Source: Anthostomella pinea
Taxonomy: Eukaryota; Ascomycota; Sordariomycetes; Xylariales; Xylariaceae
Assembly: GCA_963556695.1 (NCBI GenBank)
Contig: CAUWAG010000010.1
Location: 1,984,001-2,048,000 of the forward strand
Length of the DNA stretch: 64,000 nt
Direction of reading: 5' to 3'
Positions 53,402 through 64,000 of this stretch are shown here, piece after piece; the first letter of the stretch is position 1, and each line of letters begins with the position of its first letter. The notes under the pieces are model-generated. The model saw nothing but the letters and a program-made list of their open reading frames with translations. It had not been told where the DNA came from and made no database searches. A program made the translations under genes and the position numbers.

Positions 53402-55045
53402 GATTAACGCCTGCTGACTACCAGATCAAACGGAGATTGGAAAGACGTTTGGGAGTGCATGCGAGGTGGATGTTTTGTCTGAAAGAATTTGCACAGCCGT
53501 CTGAAAGGATAAGAAGTGGAGGGGAAGAGGAGCATGGAATACAGAGGGTCTGCTGATTTGGTGTTGACCTGGTGATTTCTCAGCGAATACACGGCAACGC
53601 CTGCTGGGGCGAAGGGGCTCATCTTATTTGCTGGCCGCGTCTAGGCCAACAGTTGACCTGGTGATCCTGCAGTGGACAAACAGCAAATCACACTGAGCGA
53701 AGCGACTGATCTTTAACAGTTGCCTGCCATGCATAGGGGTTGGAAATGAACGCATTCGTCATTCATCATTGCCCCACGGAGTTATCAAGTACGAATCTAT
53801 AGTCGTGGGCGCTATTAAGCATGGTTTTATTATCACTTGACAAGGCGAGGCAACATATTACAGTTGGGCAAAGGGCAAAGGGGGCCAGTAAAATATAGTT
53901 TCAATATGACTGCAACTAACACAGCAGAGCATAACACAGCACAAACTATAAGGGGTAAAACAATGTTAAAGAAGTCTGAAGAAGATGCCCTATTGATTTT
54001 CAGATTGAAGAGTATCAGCGCATCATGATATATCCCCAATGACCACCAACACTAACTCCCTTGACTCAAAGTCTGACTCCGCAACCAAAGACATCATTCG
54101 ATTCGAGTAACCGCGCTATTGTCTCTCCAGTCAGGTCAAAGAGGCTGACAGTTGTCATGACATGATCTCAATAACCATAACACGCCTATAGTGTCCGATC
54201 AGTATTTGTCAGTTACATCGCTCTTACGGTGCGAAGGGGGCATCATCAATGCCTTTCAAAGTCCCCTTCAAGGGCATCACGGGCTCCAATTCTCATAATA
54301 AATTCCCTTGTACCACTATTGAATATGTATAAGGTGTAGACAGACCTGCTGCTGTCTACTAGGAGTGTGGAAGTGTTGCCAATTCACCTCACAAGAACTC
54401 GCTAAGGACGGCTGCACTGCAAGCTTCTCTACCTATCAGCTGCTCATCTCAGTAGAACGTGACTACTGTTGGATAACTCTCAGTAGTCGGGTACCAGGCC
54501 TACAAACGTCGGCTAGCCAATGCTCAAAGTTCCTGGGTGCTATGGTTGCATTGATAGGTGACACATATGTTGGTAGTATAACAACGCAAACCTACATAGT
54601 CACACAGATGTAGGATGGTTGCTAGAAACTGCACAGTGTTGTTAGACTGCAAAGCAGCATTCGTACGAAACAGACGCTGGTCAATACATGGAGACTCAAG
54701 TTCTGCGATACCGAAGAGAAACTGGAGCCAACGTAACAGCGTACGTGTTAACCAGCTACCCTCCTGATTTGAGGCTACTTGATCTCTGGGTCGAACCTCT
54801 AGCGTCTAGGTAGCTTTGCTCGTAAGTGCGGAGAGAGGCCTTGTTGTCACTAGACATTACCCTTCATGTCGGCGTGTGCCTGACTGAGACACCGCGTCAT
54901 GATACCGCCAGCTCTCGTAGCAAGCTGCGATCAACTGCAGAACGGCACGAAAGAGTTCATTCACCAAGGGCGCCAACACAAGTAAAACAACCCAAAAAAA
55001 TTCGTGTCCAATCTGTAATAGTAAATTGGAAACCTATGGCTGGGT
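53402..55045. other. Intergenic, AT-rich
   Basis: No gene seen. 53810-54110 is AT-rich with short frames only and may be an old transposon scrap. Confidence 0.5.
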
Positions 55046-55132
55046 CTCTCGATCGGGGAATCGAACCCCGGCCATCCGCGCTTTGAACTTGTCTATGACA
55101 AGCGGATATCCTCACCACTAGACCAATCGAGA
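55046..55132 (-). tRNA. tRNA-Asp (anticodon GUC) with a 15-nt intron
   Basis: The minus strand folds as a tRNA: acceptor stem TCTCGAT/ATCGAGA (7 pairs), D-arm with the A-box TGGTCTAGTGG, anticodon stem TCCGC/GCGGA, loop TTGTCA...C giving anticodon GTC, T-arm CGGGG-TTCGATT-CCCCG with the B-box GGTTCGATTCC, and discriminator G. The 15-nt intron (55081-55095) follows the base 3' of the anticodon, the standard eukaryotic position. Mature length is 72 nt without CCA. A T-run in the transcript direction lies 46 nt beyond the 3' end. Confidence 0.93.
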
Positions 55133-55749
55133 TGTGAGAGCAATGTTTTGATGTTACGATATCACAACACATCAGATAATCTCCTTGAACCGTACCTGAA
55201 TGTCTGTGTTATGACCAATCCTCCAGCTCCGCCTTCTTCCAAATGGAACCCAAAAGGAGCTCCCCATCTGATCATATCATTAATGGGGGCAGGGATAAGA
55301 AGGGCAACAAGAAAACAGGGGCAAAAAATGAAAACATACGACACCGGGTATTCGCTGGTCGTCACCGACCCAACTACTAATCCGGCGGTATCAGGCTTAT
55401 TTAAGGCAGAGCGGACGGGATGCCAAGTTCTCCTGATCCTATGGTCGTATGTAGCGTTTTTGGTCTCAGTCAAGGATTATGTAGTCTACCGTCCGTTACT
55501 GCCCCTTCTCAGCGCACGATCCATTACTCCTTGAGGTGCCCTCTCTGGAGTATTTCCGACCCATAAGCCCCAGAACACCACTCGTTGACAGCAAGACAGA
55601 CATGCACGTCACTTCATGAGGACTGGCGGGTTGCGTTGTCATGTAGATGAGTATCTCCTCTAGACATGTATTTATGATGCCGAGAAACGATGTGGCAGTA
55701 GCCCGATCATGATGGAGCAACCGGTCAAGAAATCATATGACTGCTTCGC
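55133..55749. other. Intergenic, no gene seen
   Basis: Short frames only. Confidence 0.5.
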
Positions 55750-56468
55750 TTATTCATCGCCATCAGAATCGTAGTCATTTCCACCTTCGCCCCCTAAGAG
55801 GCTGACCACTTCACGCTTTCCGCCCAGGCCTTCGTTCGCGGTGTCGAGTACCTGCCGGAGAACATTGAGGCCACAACGATCGTCTCCGTCGTCGGCACGC
55901 AGAGACAGAAGCCCATGGTCGTCAATCCACCACTGCGTCTGGCCGGCGTCCATGTCATCCCCCCGGCCTTCGTAGACCGGACCCGTGGGGTGATACATAG
56001 AGCTCGGCTCCTCATCCTCTTCGGGCTCATCATCATCTTCGCCCAGGCTCCAACTATCCGTCAGATGCTTGTACTTTCTCTCGAAAACGTCCATCACGAC
56101 GTTATTGGCGACCTCGGCACTGGAGTACGTGCCGATGATGTCGAATTCAGGGTCGGAATATTGGCGGTCTTGTTGTAGACCACGGTGTAGACGCAGGCGG
56201 GGGTTTCCGCGTTTGTATCAACAGCGGCCGAGGTGCCTCCTGCTGCTGTTTTGCGGCCTCGAGGTTGCGGTTTCGGTTCCTTTCGCCAGGATATGATTTC
56301 CTTCATCATCATCGAAGGGAATAGGGCCTCGAGCTTCTTGAGTCGCGCAGCATTCTTGTCCTATGCCTTCTCTGTAAAGGTCGCGGGGGCCAACTTGGCG
56401 CGCTTTGCGACCGGGTCTGGCCACGCCGACTCGCTTGCTTTGCGCTTTGTTCCTCCTAGCTTCGGCAT
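55750..56468 (-). pseudogene. Broken gene for an acidic hypothetical protein
   Basis: Reading from 56468, MPKLGGTKRKASESAWPDPV leads to FTEKA and a TAG at 56361-56363, after which the same frame goes on as DKNAARLKKLEALFPSMMMK and ends at VYTVVYNKT. There a one-base shift (about 56160-56178) leads to QYSDPEFDIIGTYSSAEVAN, then DVFERKYKHLTDSWSLGEDD and QTQWWIDDHGLLSLRADDGD, with stop at 55750. No intron removes both breaks. Across the breaks it reads as one protein: a basic nuclear-type N-terminus, an ARL.KLE..FPSMM..EI helix, and a VYN...YSDPEFDIIGTYSS domain. That order resembles a family of uncharacterised fungal proteins I remember only as a pattern. One stop and one shift make it a recent pseudogene, or a gene with two sequence errors. 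Confidence 0.6.
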
Positions 56469-58825
56469 GGTCGATCTGGGTGTTGCGTCGATGAGCTGGG
56501 TAGCAAGTTGGTAGATTTGATGATTGCGTCAGTGTCGTCTACCCTTCCAAGATCATCTGTTGCGGTGGCGGTGCATCTGTTGTGGTGATGGTGTATCACG
56601 GTTTGACCTGAGTTTGCGGCGACTTGGACGTTTCTATGGCGAGGAGGGATGCTGCCTAGTACCGAAAGCTTTGGAAATTTCGGCAGTTTGGCAAGCCCAC
56701 CTTTCTTAAGCGGCCGCGTCTCATTCGCTTCCCCAGACTTTCTGTGAGATCTGTCCGGCTCATCAAAACACCTTGGGACGCTAGTGGCTAGCGGTGAAGG
56801 TCAGAAAGAGTGGTGCTGCCAAACTGTTAGCATATCCAAAGCTTTCGGTAAAGCGCAAGTCTATCTGCGACAATTAGCTCGAAACTGCGACGGCCTTTTG
56901 AACAACGTGCCTTCGATACCGCCGTTCCAAAACCTCGTTTGACAGTCACTATGAATTTGATAAGTACACAGCTGCGACGACAGGCCCTCGGTAGCCTTTG
57001 GCTCGCTTCAGCTCATAAGCCTTTCGCATATAGCGACGACGTTCCCGTACTACATGGGCGATGCTGAGCGAATTGGCATTTGGTTTCCTGCTACGAGTCT
57101 CTCAGTTCAGATTCTATGGCAGCCTCCAGAAGACGACCTTCAGTGAGAGTTTGATGGGATAATTTCAACTGATTAGTTGTAGCGACCTCTCCCACATATT
57201 GCCGGTCAATGGGGGACTCGTCATACTGTAAATAAGCTGTTTAGAGGCGACTCGGGACATTTACCAAGCCCGGTTGTTGAGAAGACTACTCCCCTCGTCA
57301 ACCTGCTTTCAAAATCCATCGAAACAACACTACTGGCGTCGATAGATGGGAGGAAGCGCGGGCGGCCATCGAACCTTGTAGCCGTCGAGACTGATCCAAT
57401 GATGGTCTATGGTATTGAGGAGCAGCCGGCACTCGCTGTTATGATCTTTCATTGTCACATCCAGAACCGGCAGAACAGCGTCTACCGTGGTGCTGTGAAA
57501 CCGAGGCTTGTCGAAGGCCGCTGAATCCAGGGCGATGCTGTCAGGTGTCATTGTGGACATTTCTCAATTCAACAAGCGGAGCCTTACAGCATGTGAAAGC
57601 GCTCATGCTGTTCTTGAATACCTGCTGCCACAGTGTGACCGAGTCCCGCAGTTTGGCAGACTGGCAGACTGGCAGACTGGCAAACTCGGATGGAACTCGT
57701 TTTGGATTGCCGGATGATGTGTTGAACTCCGATGGAGGTGTGCCTGCGTCTTTCCGACCCTTTATTTGGCATCGTGTCGCGTTCAACGTGGCGCAGGGTG
57801 CCCGACACGACGTCGACGGGACTGCGCCTGTGGAGAGCCGAAGTTCGTCTCGCCGCGGGCTTCAAGTTGAACCATCAGTCCCCGGGCAGGCTTTGATGCT
57901 GATAAGGTATCCAGAGAACTTATCAGAGAATCGTCAACCTGGCAGCCTGGCGGAGGATCGCCCCGGGGTTAACCCGCCGGCCCGTCAGGTCAGCTCCCCA
58001 GCTCCCGGCAGCTGGGCCAACAATTCAACGAATTCATATGTAAGTACCTACTTATGTAAGTGAGAACACTCTTCAAGGATACGGCGGAGGGTCGCGACAT
58101 GCATGCGCCCATTCAGCCAGCTCTTCCTTCTCGATTGCCCGCAGCCTCTGACGCCGATCTGTCGAGAACTGTCATTGCCCTCGGATCCAATGCAATGCAA
58201 TGGTGCTTCGTCAGACTTGGGCTGGCTGGAGGCTGTGCTTTACCTGCTGACTGTCGTGTTGACTGCAGCTGAAGGCTACATAAGGTATGTAGGTTAGGTA
58301 CCTTAATATGGCACAGTCCCATTTCGCTTCCCACATTACCTCTTACTCTTGGTACGTGTTACCAGTTGGACGCTGCCTCGTCTCATCCCGTCTCGCTTGC
58401 ACTTGTTGTTATGTTTGCACTTCACCTGCGACTAAGTTAGAACTTGCCTTCTGTTGCGCCGACCGTTGCCTTCGCGGCCTCGATTTCTCTTTCTCGGGCA
58501 CCTCATAAATCCCGCGTGCAAAGACCCCATTCCCCATCTGACTCGACGCACTTGGCACCCGCAGCTTTACTGCAGTAGAACGCGCCACCAAATCTAGTAT
58601 TTGTCAGTCGGTTCACCAGCTCTGCTAGCCGTCCTCCTAGACTACAGAACTACCCGGAACGAGTCGACATCCAGACCGCGGCCCAATCACAACCTGTCGA
58701 TGCGTCTACCATCAGTGAGGTAGGTAGATTACCTGGAGGAACCCCGCTCGCTACCGTGACCGACACCTCTGGGGAGCTGGGCGAGCTGAGCGATAGACCA
58801 GCAGACCAGCCCCAGCATTCGGGTT
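56469..58825. other. Intergenic, upstream region of the P4-ATPase gene
   Basis: No confident gene. A 76-codon minus-strand frame at 57330-57560 begins MSTMTPDSIALDSAAFDKPR and could be a first exon, but nothing follows it. 57653-57684 is a small tandem repeat. 58290-58500 is pyrimidine-rich, likely promoter. Confidence 0.45.
57653..57684 (+). repeat. Four tandem copies of an 8-bp unit
   Basis: The unit is CTGGCAGA, with the first and last copies altered (TTGGCAGA, CTGGCAAA). Such a tract can vary in length between strains. Confidence 0.8.
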
Positions 58826-61800
58826 ATGACGAGTCGAGATGGCGACGCCGCGCCCGCTGCATCTCCCCAACAGCGTCGCTTTCCCTTGAACCCTCCAGGT
58901 CGTCTTGCGACTCCAACGACAGTATCGCGCGAGGAGCGACGACGCACCAACTTTTCGCGGCCGAGGCGTGCGAACCCCGACCACCCCAATCACCGCGCGC
59001 GAGCTCCCAACGAGCTGCCTTCCGATGCGCGCCAAAACGAAGGCCTATATCGCTCTACGACACCAGACACGTTCGACGTGAACCACCAGTGGGATTCCCC
59101 GGCACAATTCATGCCCTCGCACTCGCACGATGCGACGCGCGCCGAAGCTTCGACATCAAACCCGACCGACCAACCTAGTGGCGATAGGAAGGGCGTCGAG
59201 GCCGGCGCGCCGCCAAACTATGCTAACAGACTATCATGGCCGTTCAGAAACAGTGACAGGAGACATGGAGATCCGAAGGGCGACGGCAAATCAAGCTTTC
59301 GGCTTGACAACTATCGGGCATGGGTCAACCGGCAGAGAAAGAGGGCCAAAGGGCCAGGGGTCAGGTTGAACGAGGCCTGGAACAGTTACTATCAGAAATG
59401 GATCATTGAGGGCTTGTTGCGACAGAGGCCACTACCTCCGACCAGAAATGGTAGACACATACCCTTGAGTAGTGGAGCGGTCCGTACGTCGCCGCTTAGC
59501 GATGAACGGAGCGAGAAGCACTACGTCTCAAATTTCATTCGGTCCAGCCGATATACTCTCTGGTCCTTCCTGCCGAAACAGCTTTACTTCCAGTTCAGCA
59601 AGCTGGCCAACTTTTACTTTCTGATTATTGGTATACTGCAGCAGATTCCGGGCTTCAGTACAACGGGCAGGGTACGTTGGGCTCTCTGATCTATCCTGTC
59701 TGGTAGATCATCTGTGATTGCTTGGTCGAAAGGCTTACATTGCTGCAGTACACTACCATCGTGCCGGTTGCCATTTTTGTAGCTATAAGTATGACGAAAG
59801 AAGGTTTTGACGACTTCAGAAGATTTCAACTGGACAAGGCAGAGAACAGAGCCCCGGTTTTCGTGCTAGACCCCGAGAGGACTGTCGACGAAGCATCGAA
59901 GAAGAAATCAACAGGCAAGACTGAGAAACACAGTAAGAAAAGGAAAGATCCACTTACGGAGCCTGACATGACCGAGTTGCAAGACGTTGGACGACAACAA
60001 ATAGACTCCGAGCAATGGTCCCAGATTCAATGGCAGAATCTCAGGGTTGGCGACATTATCCAACTACGAAGAGACGGCAATGTGCCGGCTGACGTTGTGC
60101 TTCTGCACGCAACAGGCCCCAACGGAGTTGCCTATATCGACACCATGGCGCTCGATGGCGAGACAAACTTGAAGAGCAAACAAGCCTGCCCTCTGCTGGC
60201 GAAGCGATGCGACACAATGGCGAAGCTGAAGAACTGCAAAGCCGAGGTTGTGTCCGAGGACCCCAACCCTGACCTCTACAACTACGAGGGGAGAGTTGCT
60301 GTGGACGGAGAGACGATGCCCCTGACGTTGAACAATGTGTGTTTCCGTGGCTCTACCCTGCGAAACACTGACCAGGCACTCGGACTGGTCATAAACACGG
60401 GCGAGGAATGCAAAATACGCATGAACGCAAACAAGCATGTGCATACGAAAGCACCCAAGATTCAGGAACTTCTCAACCGCATCGTCATACTCCTCGTGTT
60501 CTGCGTGCTCGCGTTGACCTTTGGTTGCTTTGGCGGCTATCTATTGTGGCGAGACTCTTACGAGAGGAGAGCACCATATCTCGATGGCGCTGCAGTACCG
60601 CTCGCCGAGATCTGGTTTGGTAATATCATTCTCTTCAATACGCTCATCCCACTATCTTTATACGTCAGTCTGGAGATCATTAAGGTGGGTCAATTCTTCA
60701 TGTTGGATGATATCGAAATGTACGATCCGGAGACAGACACGCCCATGGTGGCCAACACGACGACGATCCTTGAGAATCTTGGCCAGGTCAGCTATATATT
60801 CTCTGACAAAACCGGCACATTGACCGAGAACAAGATGCAGTTCAGGAAGCTCAGTGTTGCTGGCACAGCGTGGCTACACGATATGGACATCACGCGTGAT
60901 GAGGAGGAAAAGAGGTTGCGCACCCTCAACGGAGACATCAGAGGCAAGAACGAGCGGCAACAGAACGCCGGCGTTAATACGATCCCAGAGGATCGCGAGA
61001 CCATCAACGTTCCGTTGATCGAAACCCGGCGTCCGGTCAAGGCGGTGTCGAGGTCGAATTCGACCTGGACCTCCACAGCGCGAACGATGCATGGCCAGCC
61101 GGAGTTGAAAACGGAAGAGCTGCTCAAGTATATACGACAGAGACCCAACAGTGCCTTCTCAAAGAAGGCTCGGCAGTTTCTTCTTTGCATGGCCTTGTGT
61201 CACACGTGTTTGCCAGAGATACAGGACAGTGGGAAAATCACATTTCAGGCTGCCTCGCCGGACGAACTGGCTCTGGTACAAGCTGCCCAAGACTTAGGCT
61301 ACCTCTTGGTTGACCGCCCGGCACAATCAATCAAGCTCCAACTCCCAAATTTGGATGGCGAGATCATCACAGAGACGTACGAAGTGCTCGACGTTATCGA
61401 GTTCAGCAGCAAGCGGAAGCGCATGTCAATCATCATTCGCATGCCAGATGGCCGCATATGCGTATTCTGCAAAGGCGCCGATGATGTTATTCTTGCCCGA
61501 CTGAGGCTGTCGCACCTTGCCTCACAGAAGGCAGCCGATGTTGAACGCAGAGCCAGCCATCGCAGGAGCATGGAGGCCGAGAGAGCTTGGCACCGTCGCA
61601 GCTTAACACCAGAACCTCGGAACAGTATGACAAAACGCAACAGTTACTTCCGCAGAACCAGCGCCCGAAACTCTCAGGACTTACACCGGCGCTCACTCAT
61701 GCCTAACGACATGGACACTTGGCTCACGACGCGTGATACCGAGGCTCCTGACTATACGACACCCAATGGCGAGATGCATGCCACGCCTCGGGAGTCAGCG

Positions 61801-63841
61801 GCCTTGTCGCCTCCTTGGGCCGTTGGTACCGACGATGCCTACGGCGGCATCGTAGACGAATCGATCGCTGCGAGCGACGGCGCAATCTTTGAGCGATGCT
61901 CTCAACATATTGGTGAATTTGCATCGGAAGGGCTCCGTACGCTCCTCTTTGCGTACCGTTACATCAGCGACGAGGAGTATGACTCGTGGAAGACTGTATA
62001 TCGAGCCGCGACCACAAGTCTTGTTGACAGGCAGAATCGCATCGAAGAAGCAGCCGAGTCCATCGAGCAAGGCTTTGACCTCGCCGGCGCCTCCGCCATC
62101 GAGGATAAGCTCCAAGCGGGAGTCCCCGAGACAATCGACAAGCTTCGCCGGGCCAACATCAAGGTATGGATGCTCACTGGCGATAAGCGGGAGACCGCGA
62201 TCAACATTGCCCATTCTGCGAGGTTGGCGAAGCCCTTCTCCGAGGTGTTCATTCTTGACTCTACTGTTGATGATATTCAGGAGAAGATAAAATCGACCCT
62301 CATCGAAGTTGGGCATGGCATGATCGCGCATTCGGTTCTTGTCGTTGACGGTCAAACCCTTGGCGTCATCGAAGCGGACGAATCACTCAACGTCATGTTT
62401 TCCGACCTTGCCGTTCGGATGGACTCCGTCATCTGCTGCCGAGCCTCTCCTTCCCAAAAAGCCAGTCTGGTCAAGTCCATCCGCGACACGGTCCCATCGT
62501 CGCTCACACTCGCGATAGGCGATGGCGCAAACGATATAGCCATGATTCAGGCGTCCCACGTCGGCATTGGAATCTCTGGCCACGAGGGCCTGCAGGCGGC
62601 GCGAGTGGCGGACTATTCGATTGCTCAGTTTCGATTCCTGCAGCGCCTTCTGCTGGTTCATGGACGATGGATGTACGTGCGGACGTCTAAATACATCCTA
62701 GCGACCTTCTGGAGTAAGTCCTGATTCATATCCTTCCGCCTTGCGACTCTGAACCTTCGGCTGGACGGCTGGATCCAACTGGCCGTGTTTATTGAGTCGT
62801 CATCAGAGTTCTGGTTGGTCTTCCGAGAGTATCTACTGACTTTCGTTTGTGTGTAGAGGAAATGCTGTTCTACTTGGTACAAGCACAGTACCAGCATTGG
62901 AATGGCTACACCGGCACGTCCTTGTACGAGTCTTGGTCGTTGACGGTATTCAATGTCCTCTTCACATCTTTGCCGGTGATCTTACTCGGCATGTTCGAGA
63001 AGGATTTGAAAGCACAGACCTTACTCGCCGTACCAGAGCTGTATACTTACGGCCAACGAAGCGAAGGCTTCAACTTCAAGAAGTACCTTGGATGGGCTTT
63101 CATGGGGGCCGTTGATACCGTCGTTATCTATATGATACTCTGGGGTGCCTTCAAAGATGTGCTCTTCACCGAGGACAACTCTCTGTTCCCATTTGGAGAT
63201 ATGGCTTTCACCGTGTGCGTCGTTATCATCAACGTCAAGATTCTGTAAGTTATACACCGCTCGTGTTGCCTTCGTCGCTCCCCTTTTCTAACGTGCTTCG
63301 ATACAGCGTCTTGGAGATGCACGACAAGTCCATCGTCCCTTTCATCGGCTTCGTTCTGTCAATAGCTCTCTGGTTCTTCTGGAATATGCTACTCGGCGCT
63401 ATAAAGACAGCGAATATCGGGCCATACATCGTCCACCGCTCCTTCCTCCACGAATTCGGCAACAAACTGAGCTGGTGGGCATCAGTTGGTGCCGCGCTGG
63501 GGGCCGTCGTGGCAATCGAGCTCGGCGTCACAGCGCTGCAACGCATATACTTCCCCACGGATCAGGACCTATGGCAGGAAATTGAGAAGAAAGGAGGTGT
63601 CGAGGACGCTATGCGAGAACAAGCTGCGGAAGAGGGACGAGCTTCTGCGCTGGAGGCACCCGCGGGCAAGGCGCCGGATGAGGAGTCTGAACCACGACTC
63701 AGCGCTCGTCTTAGCGAGGACTCGCTTGGCAAGCCGTATGATCCCTATTTATCTCCTGGTGCTTCACAGCAAAGGGGTCAGCAGCCTGCGGCGCATAATC
63801 GTGCGGATGGACCCGCTTCTGGGGATGGAGGTTGGATATAG
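58826..63841 (+). CDS. P4-type ATPase (phospholipid flippase), Dnf3-like
   Basis: Four exons (58826-59671, 59749-62713, 62857-63244, 63307-63841) give 1577 residues, the size of Dnf-type flippases. A long disordered N-terminus (about 1-230) precedes the first helices (QLYFQFSKLANFYFLIIGIL). The actuator loop has the P4 signature DGETNLK (about 418-424), where ion pumps have TGES. The phosphorylated Asp is about 635 in SDKTGTLTEN. Then come a large nucleotide-binding region, KVWMLTGDKRETAINI, GDGANDIAMIQASHVGIGIS (about 1206) and the last six helices. MLTGDKRETAINI and FASEGLRTLLFAYRYIS fit the Dnf3 subgroup better than Drs2 or Dnf1/2, which is a judgement from memory. It should move lipids to the cytosolic leaflet of Golgi/endosomal membranes, normally with a Cdc50-type partner not encoded here. 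Confidence 0.93.
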
Positions 63842-64000
63842 ATGACCTGGATATGAGAGCGGCATCTGATGAGAGAGATGACGATTTGCAGGGGCGGTGG
63901 ATATTAGGGACTTCGTTGGCTGCCCACAGTGAGGAGCAGGGTCGAGGCCAACGGGTCCTTTGCTCCTGCCATCTACTCGCACATTCGGATCTCGCAGGAT
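63842..64000. other. 3' flank of the P4-ATPase gene
   Basis: Untranslated sequence up to the window edge; no further gene seen. Confidence 0.5.

Noticed and set aside
57330..57560. 76-codon minus-strand frame with protein-like composition
   Set aside because: No following exon or domain; possible first exon but not supportable as a gene.
59130..59369. Second frame over the P4-ATPase N-terminus
   Set aside because: Arg-rich out-of-frame reading of the disordered N-terminal region.
1..64000. CRISPR arrays, riboswitches, 5S rRNA genes, secondary-metabolite core genes
   Set aside because: None was seen on either strand; the genome is eukaryotic and no polyketide or peptide synthetase domains appear in the translated frames.

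Overview
The window is nuclear DNA of a filamentous ascomycete (Pezizomycotina, most likely a Sordariomycete; this is an inference from content). The evidence is many short introns (about 50-90 bp) with GT...CTAAC/CTGAC...AG signals, long gaps between genes, a Zn2Cys6 regulator, a PTH11-type receptor-like membrane protein, fungal CAZyme families (AA9-CBM1, GH71, GH78, GH95) and fungal transposon families (Ty1/copia, Tad-like LINE, Fot/pogo). No bacterial-type operons or CRISPR arrays are seen.

Layout. 1-594: 3' end of a fungal rhodopsin-domain membrane protein. 1-12.6 kb: a decayed, repeat-rich stretch holding a gene fragment, a pogo relic, a LINE tail and a 5.4-kb Ty1/copia relic nested one inside the other, then a relic of a fungal-specific gene family and a second LINE 3' end. 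12.6-33 kb: a metabolic block with an APC permease, a secreted AA9-CBM1 LPMO (minus strand), a secreted GH71 alpha-1,3-glucanase, a broken zinc-ribbon-like gene, a broken Ctr copper transporter, a small 4-TM membrane protein, an APH-type kinase, a GH78 alpha-L-rhamnosidase and a secreted GH95 alpha-L-fucosidase. 33-36 kb: housekeeping genes (coactosin, cupin, Irc6/p34-like). 36.5-38.6 kb: a complete but dead pogo/Fot element with 90-bp terminal inverted repeats and a TA target duplication. 39-45 kb: a Zn2Cys6 transcription factor and a homeodomain transcription factor. 45-58 kb: gene-poor, with one unrecognised 374-residue gene, a small spliced gene fragment, an intron-containing tRNA-Asp(GUC) and a doubly broken pseudogene. 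58.8-63.8 kb: a P4-ATPase (Dnf3-like lipid flippase).

Biology. The four polysaccharide enzymes suggest a plant-associated or necrotrophic/mycoparasitic lifestyle: AA9 for cellulose, GH78 and GH95 for rhamnose and fucose on pectin or xyloglucan side chains, GH71 for fungal-wall alpha-1,3-glucan. They are not an operon; each has its own promoter and three have a visible TATA box. Exon structures were assembled by hand from reading frames and splice consensus, so exact boundaries are predictions. I found no clearly new biological system. The best leads are the tandemly duplicated exon/intron-like unit at 20.5-20.7 kb, the TE nest, the gene-poor region upstream of the homeodomain gene, and the unrecognised genes at 51.6-53.4 kb.
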